From positions 48,381 through 112,380 of the forward strand of contig CAINGU010000063.1 in the NCBI GenBank assembly GCA_903848645.1: DNA of 64,000 bases, in the 5' to 3' direction. Below the pieces are notes generated by a model. That model was not told the DNA's origin. It worked only from the letters and a program-made list of their open reading frames with translations, and searched no databases. This DNA is from an uncultured cyanobacterium (lineage in GTDB: Bacteria; Cyanobacteriota; Cyanobacteriia; Cyanobacteriales; Nostocaceae). The position numbers were made by a program, and so were the translations under genes. Shown here piece after piece: positions 29,228 to 38,197 of this stretch (position 1 is the first letter of the stretch; each line of letters opens with the position of its first letter).

Positions 29228-29617
29228 ATGAGAAGGCTTGGTGATGAGGTGGAGAGGTTGGCTTATGCTGTGATTGGGGCGGGTATTGAGGTGCATAGGA
29301 TGTTGGGTGCGGGGTTTTTGGAGAGGGTATATCAAGAGGCTTTGGGTTTGGAGTTTCGTTTGCGGGGAATACCTCATAAACCTAAACATTTAGTAGCAGT
29401 AAATTACAAAGGTTATCCCATTGGTGAGGGGGAATTAGATTTTCTGGTTGGTGATTCTTTAGTTCTTGAATTGAAGGCTGTGGAAAAGTTAGCCCCGATT
29501 CATGAAGCGCAAGTTATTTCTTATTTAAAAATGACTAATTGTCCTCTTGGTCTTCTCATCAATTTTAACTTCCCCGTCCTCAAAGAAGGCATTAAACGCA
29601 TCATTCTTTCCTCTTAA
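29228..29617 (+). CDS. GxxExxY protein (PD-(D/E)XK nuclease-like)
   Basis: 129 residues. The name-giving motif reads GAGFLERVYQEAL (about 27-39). It continues with GELDFLVGDSLVLELKAVEKL, in which the D and the E-x-K (ELDF...LELKA, about 75-90) fit the PD-(D/E)XK nuclease active site. Members are frequent in cyanobacteria and often sit by mobile or defence genes; their biochemical role is unknown. ATG 29228 follows GAAGGAAGG. It is bracketed by inverted repeats and is co-directional with the McrBC pair downstream, about 190 bp apart. Confidence 0.88.
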   Translation: MRRLGDEVERLAYAVIGAGIEVHRMLGAGFLERVYQEALGLEFRLRGIPHKPKHLVAVNYKGYPIGEGELDFLVGDSLVLELKAVEKLAPIHEAQVISYLKMTNCPLGLLINFNFPVLKEGIKRIILSS

Positions 29618-29804
29618 CTCTTTTTCTTCTTTTTCTTCTTTCTCTTCCTTCGCGTTCTTCGTGTCTTCGTGGTTTGTTAAAACTGAAGTCATGAAGATAA
29701 ACAAGAATATTTAAGTAGTAAAATATCATGAGAATTGAAGCGAAAAAAATAAATAATTTTTTCTCTGAAAAACTTTTGAATTAATATCAAAAAGTTCTCA
29801 AAGT

Positions 29805-31151
29805 TTGGAGATTACAGGAAATATAGAAGAATCATCAGAATCTAATATATTTGAGAAATATGTAGAAATACCTTTTCAAGATTTTTGTGAAGACATAGCT
29901 AAAGGTTTACCTGCATATTTTAGTCTTCATTCGATTAAAAAAGGAAAAGATTATAGTCATATACTATGTAATCATCCGTCATACCTAAGAGCTTTTTTTA
30001 CAACAAGTCAATTGTTGTATATTGAGATTACAGCATCGGGAATTAAAAGATTTATTCATAAAAAGACTTATTATACAATGATAAAAGAGGCATCGAAAAA
30101 TCATCCTAAATACTTAGCAGAGATGCTGTATAGAAGCCCCAGTTTTTTTAGTAGTTTAAGTGAATCTATTTGTATGTTTTCTAAAAAGGAAATTCTAGAG
30201 GATTTTGAATATATAAATTTAATAGAAATATTACAAGAAGATTTTAAAAAATATCTACCGTTGATTATACTAGCAACTTGTGATAATCCTATGCCAGTTA
30301 TTCATTATTTCTCTAACTTAGAAAATTCTATCAATTTATATGATTTATATGACTGGGATGAAACAGGTTTTACTGATAAAGAATTACAATGCTGGTTACG
30401 TGCTATCAATCGAAAAAAACAAGCTATTATATATGGTTCACCAGGAACAGGTAAAACATTTATTGCACAAAAATTAGCAGAAAAATTAGTTGGTAAATAT
30501 GGTTTTATAGAGTTAGTTCAATTTCATCCAGCATACACTTATGAAGATTTTATTCAAGGTATCCGACCTCAAAGTGAAGATGGTAAATTAACATATCCAG
30601 TTGTTCCCGGTAGATTTTTAGAATTTTGTAAAAAAGCAGAAGTTCTTCAAGATATTTGTGTTCTCATTATTGATGAAATCAACCGCGCTAATTTAGCACA
30701 GGTTTTTGGTGAATTAATGTATTTACTAGAATACCGTAATCAAGAAATTCCCCTCGCTGGTGGTAATAGATTTCGTATTCCCGAAAATGTCCGCATAATA
30801 GGTACAATGAACACAGCAGATAGGTCTATTGCACAAATAGATCATGCTTTACGTCGTCGTTTTGCATTTATTGAACTTCGTCCTAATTATGATGTATTAA
30901 TCAAATATCACCTAAATACAAATTTTGACGTTATGGATTTAATTAATGTTTTAAAACAATTAAATCAAGCCATTAATGATAAAAACTATGAAATTGGAAT
31001 TTCTTTCTTTTTGACTCCTAATCTACGAGAAGATATTGAAGACATTTGGAAAATGGAAATTGAACCTTATTTAGATGAATACTTTTTTAATAACCTAGAA
31101 AAAGTAGATGAGTTTCGCTGGGACAAAATCGAGAAACAGATAACAATATGA
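29805..31151 (+). CDS. mcrB: McrB-like AAA+ GTPase of a type IV restriction system
   Basis: 448 residues from a TTG start. The C-terminal half is the McrB motor: Walker A GSPGTGKT at 211-218, Walker B with IIDEINRANLAQVFGEL near 287-303, and the McrB signature MNTADRSIAQIDHALRRRF near 335-353. In E. coli McrB hydrolyses GTP and moves along DNA containing methylcytosine so that McrC can cut. Residues 1-200, which should read the target, match no specificity domain I know. The start is uncertain: no ATG opens this frame, and a short ATG ORF in another frame lies just upstream (29728-29784). The stop overlaps mcrC by 4 bp (ATGA). AT-rich codon use suggests transfer. Confidence 0.85.
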   Translation: MEITGNIEESSESNIFEKYVEIPFQDFCEDIAKGLPAYFSLHSIKKGKDYSHILCNHPSYLRAFFTTSQLLYIEITASGIKRFIHKKTYYTMIKEASKNHPKYLAEMLYRSPSFFSSLSESICMFSKKEILEDFEYINLIEILQEDFKKYLPLIILATCDNPMPVIHYFSNLENSINLYDLYDWDETGFTDKELQCWLRAINRKKQAIIYGSPGTGKTFIAQKLAEKLVGKYGFIELVQFHPAYTYEDFIQGIRPQSEDGKLTYPVVPGRFLEFCKKAEVLQDICVLIIDEINRANLAQVFGELMYLLEYRNQEIPLAGGNRFRIPENVRIIGTMNTADRSIAQIDHALRRRFAFIELRPNYDVLIKYHLNTNFDVMDLINVLKQLNQAINDKNYEIGISFFLTPNLREDIEDIWKMEIEPYLDEYFFNNLEKVDEFRWDKIEKQITI

Positions 31152-32332
31152 ACCCAGCAAATTTTAAAATTCTAGAAATAACTGAATATCAAGCTCAATC
31201 TTTTTCTCGTGAGGAAATTTCTGAAGAGGTTGGAATTATCTTATATGAGAAATACCAAAGCCAAGTAAATGTAGAATTTCCCAGTTATAAAACTCGTTAT
31301 CAATGGAAATTAACTGCTAAAGGATATGTAGGTTATATTCCTTTAAATTCTGATATAGCTTTGAAAATCAATCCTAAAGTACCAATTAAGAATTTATTTG
31401 GAATGTTGGAATATACGTATAATTTAGAGATTTTTAAATTTGAAGGCTTAATGAATTGTGAATCTATAGAAGATTTTTATAATCACCTAGCTTATGTTTT
31501 AGCAGATAAAATAATAGAAAGATGTCGTAAAGGATTATATCGGACTTATGTACCCAAAACTGAGCAATTGGCTTATGTGCGCGGAAGGTTAAATGTTCAA
31601 CAGATAATTAAAAAACCTTGGAATGTAAAATTACAATGTGAATATGAAGAACACACGCCTGATATTATAGATAACCAAATTTTATTTTGGACGCTTTTTC
31701 ATATTGGACATAGTGGTTTTTGTACAGAAAAAGTATCATTGATAGTGAGAAAAGCTTATCATGCAATGCAAGGAATGGTATCTTTACAACCTTATAATTC
31801 AGAAGATTGTATTAATAGAATTTATCACCGTTTAAATGAAGATTATCATATTCTACATCAATTTTGCCGATTCTTTTTAGACAACACTATCCCAAATCAT
31901 GAAAAGGGGAAAAATACAACTTTACCATTTTTAGTAAATATGGCGCGTCTTTATGAAATATTCGTGTCAGAATGGTTAAAGGAAAATTTACCCCAAAATT
32001 TCACTTTAAAAACTCAAGAGAGAATCAATATAGGAGAAAATATATATTTTCAAACTGACTTAATTTTATATGACACCACAGATTCAAAACCTAAATATAT
32101 TCTCGATACTAAATATAAAAACCCTAAACATTCTTCTTCTAAAGATATAGCCCAAGTAGTAACTTATGCAGTTTCTAAAAGTTGTCCTGAAACAGTATTA
32201 GTCTATCCAACAGAATTAAATCATTCCCTTGATAAATATATTGGAAAAATCAGAGTTCGTAACCTCACCTTTTCTCTTGATGATAAAATTGAAGATGCAG
32301 GAAATACATTTTTGACAAAACTATTTTCTTAA
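31148..32332 (+). CDS. mcrC: McrC-like nuclease subunit of a type IV restriction system
   Basis: 394 residues. The N-terminal two thirds (about 1-270) fit the McrC adaptor that contacts the McrB hexamer. The C-terminal part carries the PD-(D/E)XK nuclease core: a TDLIL segment near 301-305 and YILDTKYKN near 316-324, giving the D...DxK catalytic set. Together with McrB it should restrict modified foreign DNA. The start codon overlaps the mcrB stop (ATGA), so translation is coupled. No methyltransferase accompanies the pair, as expected for a type IV system. Confidence 0.88.
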   Translation: MNPANFKILEITEYQAQSFSREEISEEVGIILYEKYQSQVNVEFPSYKTRYQWKLTAKGYVGYIPLNSDIALKINPKVPIKNLFGMLEYTYNLEIFKFEGLMNCESIEDFYNHLAYVLADKIIERCRKGLYRTYVPKTEQLAYVRGRLNVQQIIKKPWNVKLQCEYEEHTPDIIDNQILFWTLFHIGHSGFCTEKVSLIVRKAYHAMQGMVSLQPYNSEDCINRIYHRLNEDYHILHQFCRFFLDNTIPNHEKGKNTTLPFLVNMARLYEIFVSEWLKENLPQNFTLKTQERINIGENIYFQTDLILYDTTDSKPKYILDTKYKNPKHSSSKDIAQVVTYAVSKSCPETVLVYPTELNHSLDKYIGKIRVRNLTFSLDDKIEDAGNTFLTKLFS

Positions 32333-32400
32333 ATTCTCTCTGCGTCCTCTGCGTCCTCTGTGGTTCGTTTTCCAAAATTAGATTAAATTACTCAATTACC

Positions 32401-33195
32401 GTGAAAACAGATACGATTTTCTATAGCTTATTTCAGGCTTTTCCTAGCATCTTCTTTGAATTAATTAACAATTCTCCCACAGAAGCAGATGTTTATGAAT
32501 TCACATCTCGTGAAGTCAAACAACTGGCTTTTCGTTTAGATGGTTTATTTTTACCAACCACCAAAGATGCCAAAAAACCATTTTACATAGTTGAGGTTCA
32601 GTTTCAACCCGATGATGATTTATATTTTCGTCTATTTGCGGAAATTTGCCTCTACTTGCGACAATACAAACCGCCTCACCCTTGGCAAGCTGTAATCATC
32701 TATCCTAGTCGTAATATAGAAAGAGAAGAGAATTTACAATTTGGGGAAATCTTGCTGCTTGAGCGAGTTACACGCATTTATTTAGATGAGTTGGGAGAGA
32801 GTTCTTTAGGGGTGGGAGTTGTTAAACTGGTGATAGAAACAGAGGAAACTGCACCAGCACTAGCAAAACACTTAATTGCCCAAGCAAACCAACAACTAAC
32901 TGATGCAACTATCAAACGGGATTTAATTAATCTCATTGAGACAATTATCGTCTACAAACTACCCAAAAAGAGCAGAGAGGAGATTGAAGCTATGTTAGGT
33001 TTAAGTGAGTTGAAACAAACTAGGGTTTATCAAGAAGCTGTAGCAGAAGGTAAGCAAGAAGGTGAAGCTGAAACAACCAGAAAGTTGGCTTTAAAATTGT
33101 TACGAATTGGCATGAGTTTAGAACAAATTGCCGAAATTACGGAATTACCTCTTCAGCAAATTCAGGCTTTACAAAAGGAAATTCAAGGATCTTAA
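32401..33195 (+). CDS. DUF2887 / Rpn-type putative nuclease
   Basis: 264 residues. The N-terminal nuclease-like domain (about 1-130) contains RLDGLFLP near residues 45-52 and YIVEVQFQPDDDLYFRLFAEI near 61-81, which supply the D...ExQ pattern of the Rpn/PDDEXK_2 clan. The C-terminal 80 residues have the usual EAVAEGKQEGEAE segment and a short helical tail. The DUF2887 family is abundant in cyanobacteria and often found in many copies; its function is unproven. GTG 32401 is the start, 68 bp after mcrC, following a CTGCGTCCTCTGCGTCC repeat (32340-32362). Confidence 0.8.
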   Translation: MKTDTIFYSLFQAFPSIFFELINNSPTEADVYEFTSREVKQLAFRLDGLFLPTTKDAKKPFYIVEVQFQPDDDLYFRLFAEICLYLRQYKPPHPWQAVIIYPSRNIEREENLQFGEILLLERVTRIYLDELGESSLGVGVVKLVIETEETAPALAKHLIAQANQQLTDATIKRDLINLIETIIVYKLPKKSREEIEAMLGLSELKQTRVYQEAVAEGKQEGEAETTRKLALKLLRIGMSLEQIAEITELPLQQIQALQKEIQGS

Positions 33196-33198
33196 ATT

Positions 33199-33312
33199 TT
33201 CTCTCGTTCCCATGCTCTGCGTGGGAATGCAGTTGAGAGGCTCTGCCTCTATTATAACTGGAGGTAGAACCTCTAAGATGGCATTCCCAGTCTGGAGACT
33301 GGGAACGAGGGA
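33199..33312. repeat. Nested palindromic repeat array
   Basis: A compact set of inverted repeats between the DUF2887 gene and trpB. Outer arms CTCGTTCCC (33203-33211) and GGGAACGAG (33301-33309) are complementary; so are GGGAATGC (33223-33230) and GCATTCCC (33281-33288). Within are local hairpins CCCATGC/GCGTGGG, GAGG/CCTC (33237-33249), GAGGT/ACCTC (33261-33273) and CCCAGTCT/AGACTGGG. The RNA or single strand could fold as a multi-arm structure. The elements resemble REP/BIME-type mobile palindromes. Confidence 0.75.
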
Positions 33313-33385
33313 ATAATGCTCTTTATCGGCATCCTCAACAGGTCTAGAATTAAAATTAACTTTGTTCTTTTATTTTACCCAATCC

Positions 33386-34630
33386 GTGACTACTACTCCC
33401 CTCTCTCCGAATTTCTCACAAACTGCAACTGCGCCCGTACCTGATACTCTAGGACGTTTTGGCCGCTTTGGTGGTAAATATGTTCCTGAAACCCTTATGC
33501 CGGCGTTAGCTGAACTAGAAACAGCATATCAGCAATACCGCAATGAACCTGGGTTTCAAGCCGAATTACAAGGTTTATTAAAAGATTATGTAGGACGAGC
33601 TACACCATTATACTTTGCTGAACGTCTTACCGCTAATTATGCCCGTCCTGATGGTACAGGGGCGCAAATTTACTTAAAGCGGGAAGATTTAAATCATACT
33701 GGCGCACATAAGATTAATAATGCTCTCGGTCAGGTATTATTAGCCAAACGCATGGGTAAACGGAGGATTATTGCCGAAACCGGCGCAGGACAACATGGCG
33801 TAGCTACAGCGACAGTTTGCGCTCGGTTTGGTTTGGAATGCGTGATTTATATGGGTGTTCATGACATGGAACGCCAATCTTTAAACGTCTTCAGAATGCG
33901 CCTCATGGGGGCGGAAGTTCGCCCAGTGTCTGCGGGTACGGGAACTCTCAAAGATGCCACCTCTGAAGCCATCCGGGACTGGGTAACGAATGTAGAAACT
34001 ACCCATTACATCCTCGGTTCTGTGGCTGGTCCCCATCCTTATCCAATGATGGTCAGAGATTTTCACGCGGTGATTGGTGAGGAAACCCGCGTTCAAGCTC
34101 TGGAAAAATGGGGCGGTTTACCTGATATTCTGATAGCTTGTGTGGGTGGTGGTTCTAATGCTATGGGACTATTTCACGAATTTGTGAAAGAATCATCTGT
34201 GCGGTTAATTGGGGTAGAAGCTGCTGGTGAAGGTGTAGATACTGGCAAACACGCGGCTACTCTCACAAAAGGCCAGGTTGGGGTATTACATGGTTCTATG
34301 AGTTATCTTTTACAAGATGATGACGGACAAGTTATTGAACCCCATTCCATTAGTGCTGGTTTAGATTATCCTGGGGTGGGTCCTGAACACAGTTATATGA
34401 AGGATATTGGCAGGGCTGAATATTACAGTGTGACGGACGCTGAGGCTTTGGACGCATTTCAACGGCTATCCAAGTTAGAGGGAATTATACCAGCTTTGGA
34501 AACTTCTCATGCGATCGCTTACCTAGAAACTCTCTGTCCTCAACTTGCTGGTAATCCCAAAATTATCCTTAACTGTTCTGGAAGGGGTGACAAGGATGTA
34601 CAAACCGCAGCTAAGTTCTTGATTCAATAA
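33386..34630 (+). CDS. trpB: Tryptophan synthase beta subunit
   Basis: About 414 residues from GTG 33386 (MTTTPLSP), chosen over the upstream TTG 33362 because it gives the usual TrpB length and opening; neither has a clear ribosome-binding site. The core shows [16 protein letters not shown], the pyridoxal-phosphate lysine in [13 protein letters not shown], and the phosphate-binding [10 protein letters not shown]. TrpB joins indole (from TrpA) and serine to make tryptophan. No other trp gene is close, which is common in cyanobacteria. A rho-independent terminator follows at 34658-34698. Confidence 0.95.
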   Translation: MTTTPLSPNFSQTATAPVPDTLGRFGRFGGKYVPETLMPALAELETAYQQYRNEPGFQAELQGLLKDYVGRATPLYFAERLTANYARPDGTGAQIYLKREDLNHTGAHKINNALGQVLLAKRMGKRRIIAETGAGQHGVATATVCARFGLECVIYMGVHDMERQSLNVFRMRLMGAEVRPVSAGTGTLKDATSEAIRDWVTNVETTHYILGSVAGPHPYPMMVRDFHAVIGEETRVQALEKWGGLPDILIACVGGGSNAMGLFHEFVKESSVRLIGVEAAGEGVDTGKHAATLTKGQVGVLHGSMSYLLQDDDGQVIEPHSISAGLDYPGVGPEHSYMKDIGRAEYYSVTDAEALDAFQRLSKLEGIIPALETSHAIAYLETLCPQLAGNPKIILNCSGRGDKDVQTAAKFLIQ

Positions 34631-34657
34631 AGTTTTGTAAATAATAGTTGCTTAACA

Positions 34658-34698
34658 AAAATAGTATCCATGACATCTATCATTGGATACTATTTTTT
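34658..34698 (+). terminator. Rho-independent terminator after trpB
   Basis: AAAATAGTATCC (34658-34669) pairs perfectly with GGATACTATTTT (34685-34696) around a 15-nt loop; the descending arm runs into a TTTTTT tract. It is 28 bp after the trpB stop codon. Confidence 0.85.
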
Positions 34699-34928
34699 AC
34701 TATTAGTTTTGATTAATAATGTAGTGTAAATAACATTTACTAGCTCTATAGTAATGGACAGTATTTTCTAAAAAACAAATCAGCGAACTGGCAGATATAT
34801 GACTGATTTAAATTGTGAAAATTTGATGATCCTTTAGTTGATAATTGGCAAATAGTATCCTGGTAAGTATTCTGATATTCAGAAGATAGGGTATATCTCC
34901 CATAAATCCATACATTACTTAAACCTCT

Positions 34929-35492
34929 ATGTTACGACAAACTGCTTTTGGCATCGCTTTAAGTACGCTTGTCCTTGCTAGTGGCTATATGACTGCTGCG
35001 AACCCAGATAATAGTTCTGCTAAACAAACTGGCCTATATCAGCGTTCATCACTTGTGACAAGTCAAGCCAAAATATCTCATCTTGGTTTTCAAACTAGTA
35101 ATTTAGAGAAATCAGTTTTTACTGAAATTAATCAATATCGGGCAAAGAAGGGACTAGGACAATTAAATTTAAGCGAAAAAATCAGTCACCAAGCAAGAAT
35201 TCATAGTCAAAATATGGCTACTGGTAAAGTTCCTTTTAGTCACCAAGGATTTGAACAGCGGGTTATGGCTATTCCTCTTAAGTACAGTAGTGCGGCAGAA
35301 AATGTAGCTTACAATACGGGATATAGTAATCCTGCCGATGAAGCGGTTTCTGGCTGGTTAAAAAGTCCGGGACATCTCAAGAATCTTCAAGGTAAATATA
35401 ACTTAACTGGGGTGGGGGTGGCTACTAATAAGCAAGGTGAAGTTTATCTAACACAAATATTTTTAAACACTAATACCACAGGACGGAATTAA
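34929..35492 (+). CDS. Secreted CAP-domain (SCP/PR-1) protein
   Basis: 187 residues. A signal peptide (about 1-24) and a short linker precede a CAP domain (about 62-180). The four CAP landmarks are present: a histidine in SHQARIHSQNMA, the HQGF segment, glutamate in SSAAENVAYN, and SPGHLKNLQG with its histidine, followed by the VGVATNKQGEVYLTQIF strand. Bacterial CAP proteins are exported, but their ligands and roles are largely unknown. It is monocistronic, ends in a TTTTAGA repeat array (35498-35538), and follows a 298-bp gap that contains the trpB terminator. Confidence 0.87.
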   Translation: MLRQTAFGIALSTLVLASGYMTAANPDNSSAKQTGLYQRSSLVTSQAKISHLGFQTSNLEKSVFTEINQYRAKKGLGQLNLSEKISHQARIHSQNMATGKVPFSHQGFEQRVMAIPLKYSSAAENVAYNTGYSNPADEAVSGWLKSPGHLKNLQGKYNLTGVGVATNKQGEVYLTQIFLNTNTTGRN

Positions 35493-35497
35493 GCAAT

Positions 35498-35620
35498 TTT
35501 AGATTTTAGATTTTAGATTTTAGATTTTAGATTTTAGGTTGTCCCTATGTCTAAAGATAAGAGCTTGAAACCTGATTACCTTTTAAATTTTGAATCTGCC
35601 TTCAATCCAAAATTTAAAAT
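35498..35620. repeat. Heptameric STRR array (TTTTAGA) and AAATTTAAAATT run
   Basis: Six TTTTAGA units (35498-35538) follow the CAP gene. A second region of AAAATTTAAAATTTAAAATCCAAAATTC (about 35607-35635) resembles the AATCCAA units found inside nifJ. Confidence 0.8.
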
Positions 35621-35693
35621 TTAAAATCCAAAATTCGGTCAGTGACGGTCATCTTGTCTGGCAAAATGAAGATAATTTATATTTGACAAGTTC

Positions 35694-36323
35694 ATGACAT
35701 TACCAGATTTTCAAGTTTGCGATGGCGATTTAACTGATGCAACTCTTTCTGAGTATTTAAAAGCCCCAGCCATTGCCGTTGATACGGAAACAATGGGACT
35801 ATTACCCCACAGAGATCGTTTATGTCTAGTGCAACTGTGCAACCCAGAAGGACAAGTCACGGTTATTCATATCTCTAGAGGACAAACCGCAGCACCAAAC
35901 TTACAAATACTCATGGAAGCAACTCACAGCGTCAAAGTTTTTCACTTTGCTAGGTTTGATGTTGCCACTTTACGGCACAATTTAGGCATTGTCGTTCAGC
36001 CTATTTTCTGTACAAAAATCGCTAGTAAATTAGCACGTACTTATACAAATCGTCATGGACTCAAAGACGTAGTATCAGAATTAGAAAAAGTAGAATTAGA
36101 TAAAAGCTCCCAAAGTTCTGATTGGGGGAATGCTAGTAATTTATCTGAAGCCCAACTAAGTTATGCGGCTAATGATGTCCGTTACTTACTAAGTGTACAG
36201 CAAAAGCTAACAACGATGTTGCAGCGGGAAGAACGTTGGCAACTTGCCCAAGAATGTTTTCAAATTTTACCCACAATAGTTGCCTTAGATTTATTACAAT
36301 TCAAAGACTTATTTGAACATTGA
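35694..36323 (+). CDS. 3'-5' exonuclease, RNase D-like
   Basis: 209 residues consisting of one DEDDy exonuclease domain: VDTETMGL near 28-35 (Asp and Glu), FHFARFDV near 82-89 (Asp) and YAANDVRYLL near 161-170 (Tyr and Asp). HRDC domains found in full-length RNase D are absent, so it is a short form common in cyanobacteria. It probably trims RNA 3' ends such as tRNA precursors. The gene for the phosphoribosyltransferase starts 12 bp after its stop, so the two likely form an operon. Confidence 0.88.
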   Translation: MTLPDFQVCDGDLTDATLSEYLKAPAIAVDTETMGLLPHRDRLCLVQLCNPEGQVTVIHISRGQTAAPNLQILMEATHSVKVFHFARFDVATLRHNLGIVVQPIFCTKIASKLARTYTNRHGLKDVVSELEKVELDKSSQSSDWGNASNLSEAQLSYAANDVRYLLSVQQKLTTMLQREERWQLAQECFQILPTIVALDLLQFKDLFEH

Positions 36324-36335
36324 TTGGTCAGTGTT

Positions 36336-36968
36336 ATGAGCAAAAAATTCTCTAACCGCATTCAAGCAGGTCAAAAGTTAGCTCAACACTTACAAGCGTA
36401 TAGTAACCTAGATGATGTCTTGGTACTAGCTTTACCTCGTGGTGGTGTACCTGTAGCCTTTGAAGTTGCTAGACTTTTGAATGCGGCCATAGATGTGTGT
36501 ATAGTCAGAAAACTTGGTGTACCTGGACACAAGGAGTTGGCTATGGGAGCTATTGCTTCTGAGAATATTATTGTTTTCAACCAAGATGTGATTGATTCTT
36601 TGGGAATAGATCAAGAAAAAATTACCACAGTTGTTAACCAGGAATTGCAGGAATTAAAACGACGAGATCAGGCTTATCGAGGTGATAAACCAGCAATTAA
36701 TGTTAAAAATAAAACAGTAATTTTAATAGACGACGGTATTGCTACTGGTGCAACTATGCTTGCTGCCCTCAGGATTATCCAACAACAGCAACCGGCGAAG
36801 ATTGTTGTTGCTGTTCCGGTTGCACCCCTAAATACTTGTGAACAGTTGCGTTTAGAAGTAGACGATGTAGTTTGTTTGCATTGTCCAGAGGTGATGTCTG
36901 CAATTGGTTGGTGGTATGAGGACTTTAGCCAAACCACAGATAACGAAGTTCGCGCACTTTTAGCTTAG
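36336..36968 (+). CDS. Phosphoribosyltransferase
   Basis: About 210 residues from ATG 36336 (MSKKFSNR), preferred over TTG 36324. It is a type I PRTase fold with the PRPP-binding motif VILIDDGIATGATMLAAL near 127-144 and an upstream LPRGGVPVAFEVA (about 34-46) and KLGVPGHKELAMGAI region. Proteins of this group are annotated as phosphoribosyltransferases acting on an unknown base. It is co-directional with the exonuclease gene, with a 12-bp gap, pointing to co-transcription and perhaps a nucleotide-salvage link. Confidence 0.87.
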   Translation: MSKKFSNRIQAGQKLAQHLQAYSNLDDVLVLALPRGGVPVAFEVARLLNAAIDVCIVRKLGVPGHKELAMGAIASENIIVFNQDVIDSLGIDQEKITTVVNQELQELKRRDQAYRGDKPAINVKNKTVILIDDGIATGATMLAALRIIQQQQPAKIVVAVPVAPLNTCEQLRLEVDDVVCLHCPEVMSAIGWWYEDFSQTTDNEVRALLA

Positions 36969-38197
36969 GGAATTATAGCAGGAGTCAGGAGTAAAACCCT
37001 GTTGGGCAATTTTACTTTTCTCTACACATTTTGCTGATCTAACGTCCACCTACTGAGTCCACGCAGGTGGACTTTGCTTGTGTAGTAGTGTTCGCGTAGC
37101 GTAGCCATATTATATTCGCCTCATATTTTTTTACTTTTAAGATTAATTGCTATTTTGTAACCGTTGCTTGTGCCACTTTTTTAATAGTCCATAATGGCAG
37201 GAATTAAATATTACATATACAAATTTTACCCGATTTGTGAGATTTTGCATACTCATATTCTCAGCTACTTTAAGAATTGGGGTATTTTGCTATTAGGTGT
37301 CAATAATTTAGCCCAAAAAATCAGAATAATCGAAACTTACTTTTTGTAAATACCCCTTGTGACACTATTTAAATAGTCATTTTATCCGCAATTTAAGATT
37401 GATATTCTCTGTAGAATTCATAAAAATAAATTGCCAACTTGGCTTACTAATTACTAAAAACATAGTATTCTGCATATATACGAATATCTGTGTTTCCTAT
37501 TTTTTCTCAACCAATTAACTTAGCCATAAAAACATCAGGGATTTGATTGTAATTTTTACTAACACAAGGGTAATGTGTTCAGTAAATCGCCAACTTATGC
37601 ACTCAAAAATGTGAAAATCCAATTTATTAAGACTAGCAATTGCCAATGATATACAAAAATTACAAATCTACAGATCGCTTCCATAGTATGTTGCCAATCA
37701 AATATACGCCTTGGCTAACAAAACCTCACAGAAAATTAATAAAATTTTCTCATAACTACAAATGATGTTGATATTTGATTGAAAAATTATCGCTATACTC
37801 AAACTTAGATATCAAACTCATTTACCAAAACCATGAAATTATTCATTAATCAGACAATGACATTATAAAGCCCTCATTAAATCTCTCTGTAATTCAGGTA
37901 TCAAGGGACTTCTAGTCACAAAAATACCTAAAGTTTTCTTGTGGTGTGGCACGAATTACCCACTAATTATCAAGGACGGAAAGGATGGACATTCCACAAA
38001 ATTGGGGAATTTAGTAATTTATTTCTTTGTGATCTCTAAGAGTCAGAAGTCAAGAATTAAAACACTGATTAAATCAGGATAAAAATTCCCAATGGCTTCT
38101 TTGAAAGTCTCATTTGTTTAGACTAACAAGATTCTAGATTCTGATTTTTTTACAACTTATTCACGTTCAATTCTCTAAAATTATATCAGGGTTAGTT
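36969..38197. other. 1.2-kb non-coding region upstream of the HetP-like gene
   Basis: No supported gene in 1229 bp. From 36990 to 37120 are dispersed repeats: a piece (GGGCAATTTTACTTTTCTCTACACATT...CACCTACT) like the right half of the MITE-like element at 61156-61284, then copy 3 of the CCACGCAGGTGG hairpin family with a GTTCGCGTAGCGTAGCCAT tag. The rest (37130-38197) is AT-rich and featureless to my eye. Its length suggests a long upstream regulatory region or 5' leader, or an unrecognised small RNA. Confidence 0.5.
37042..37120. repeat. Dispersed hairpin repeat (CCACGCAGGTGG family), copy 3
   Basis: GTCCACCTACTGAGTCCACGCAGGTGGACTTTGCTTGTGTAGTAG carries the AGTCCACGCAGGTGGACT palindrome and the TTGCTTGTGTAG arm seen in copies 1 and 2; it ends in TATTCGCC. 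Confidence 0.65.

Noticed and set aside
37192..37347. 51-codon ORF in the region upstream of the HetP-like gene (MAGIKYYIYK...)
   Set aside because: No ribosome-binding site, unlike known proteins, expected by chance in AT-rich DNA.
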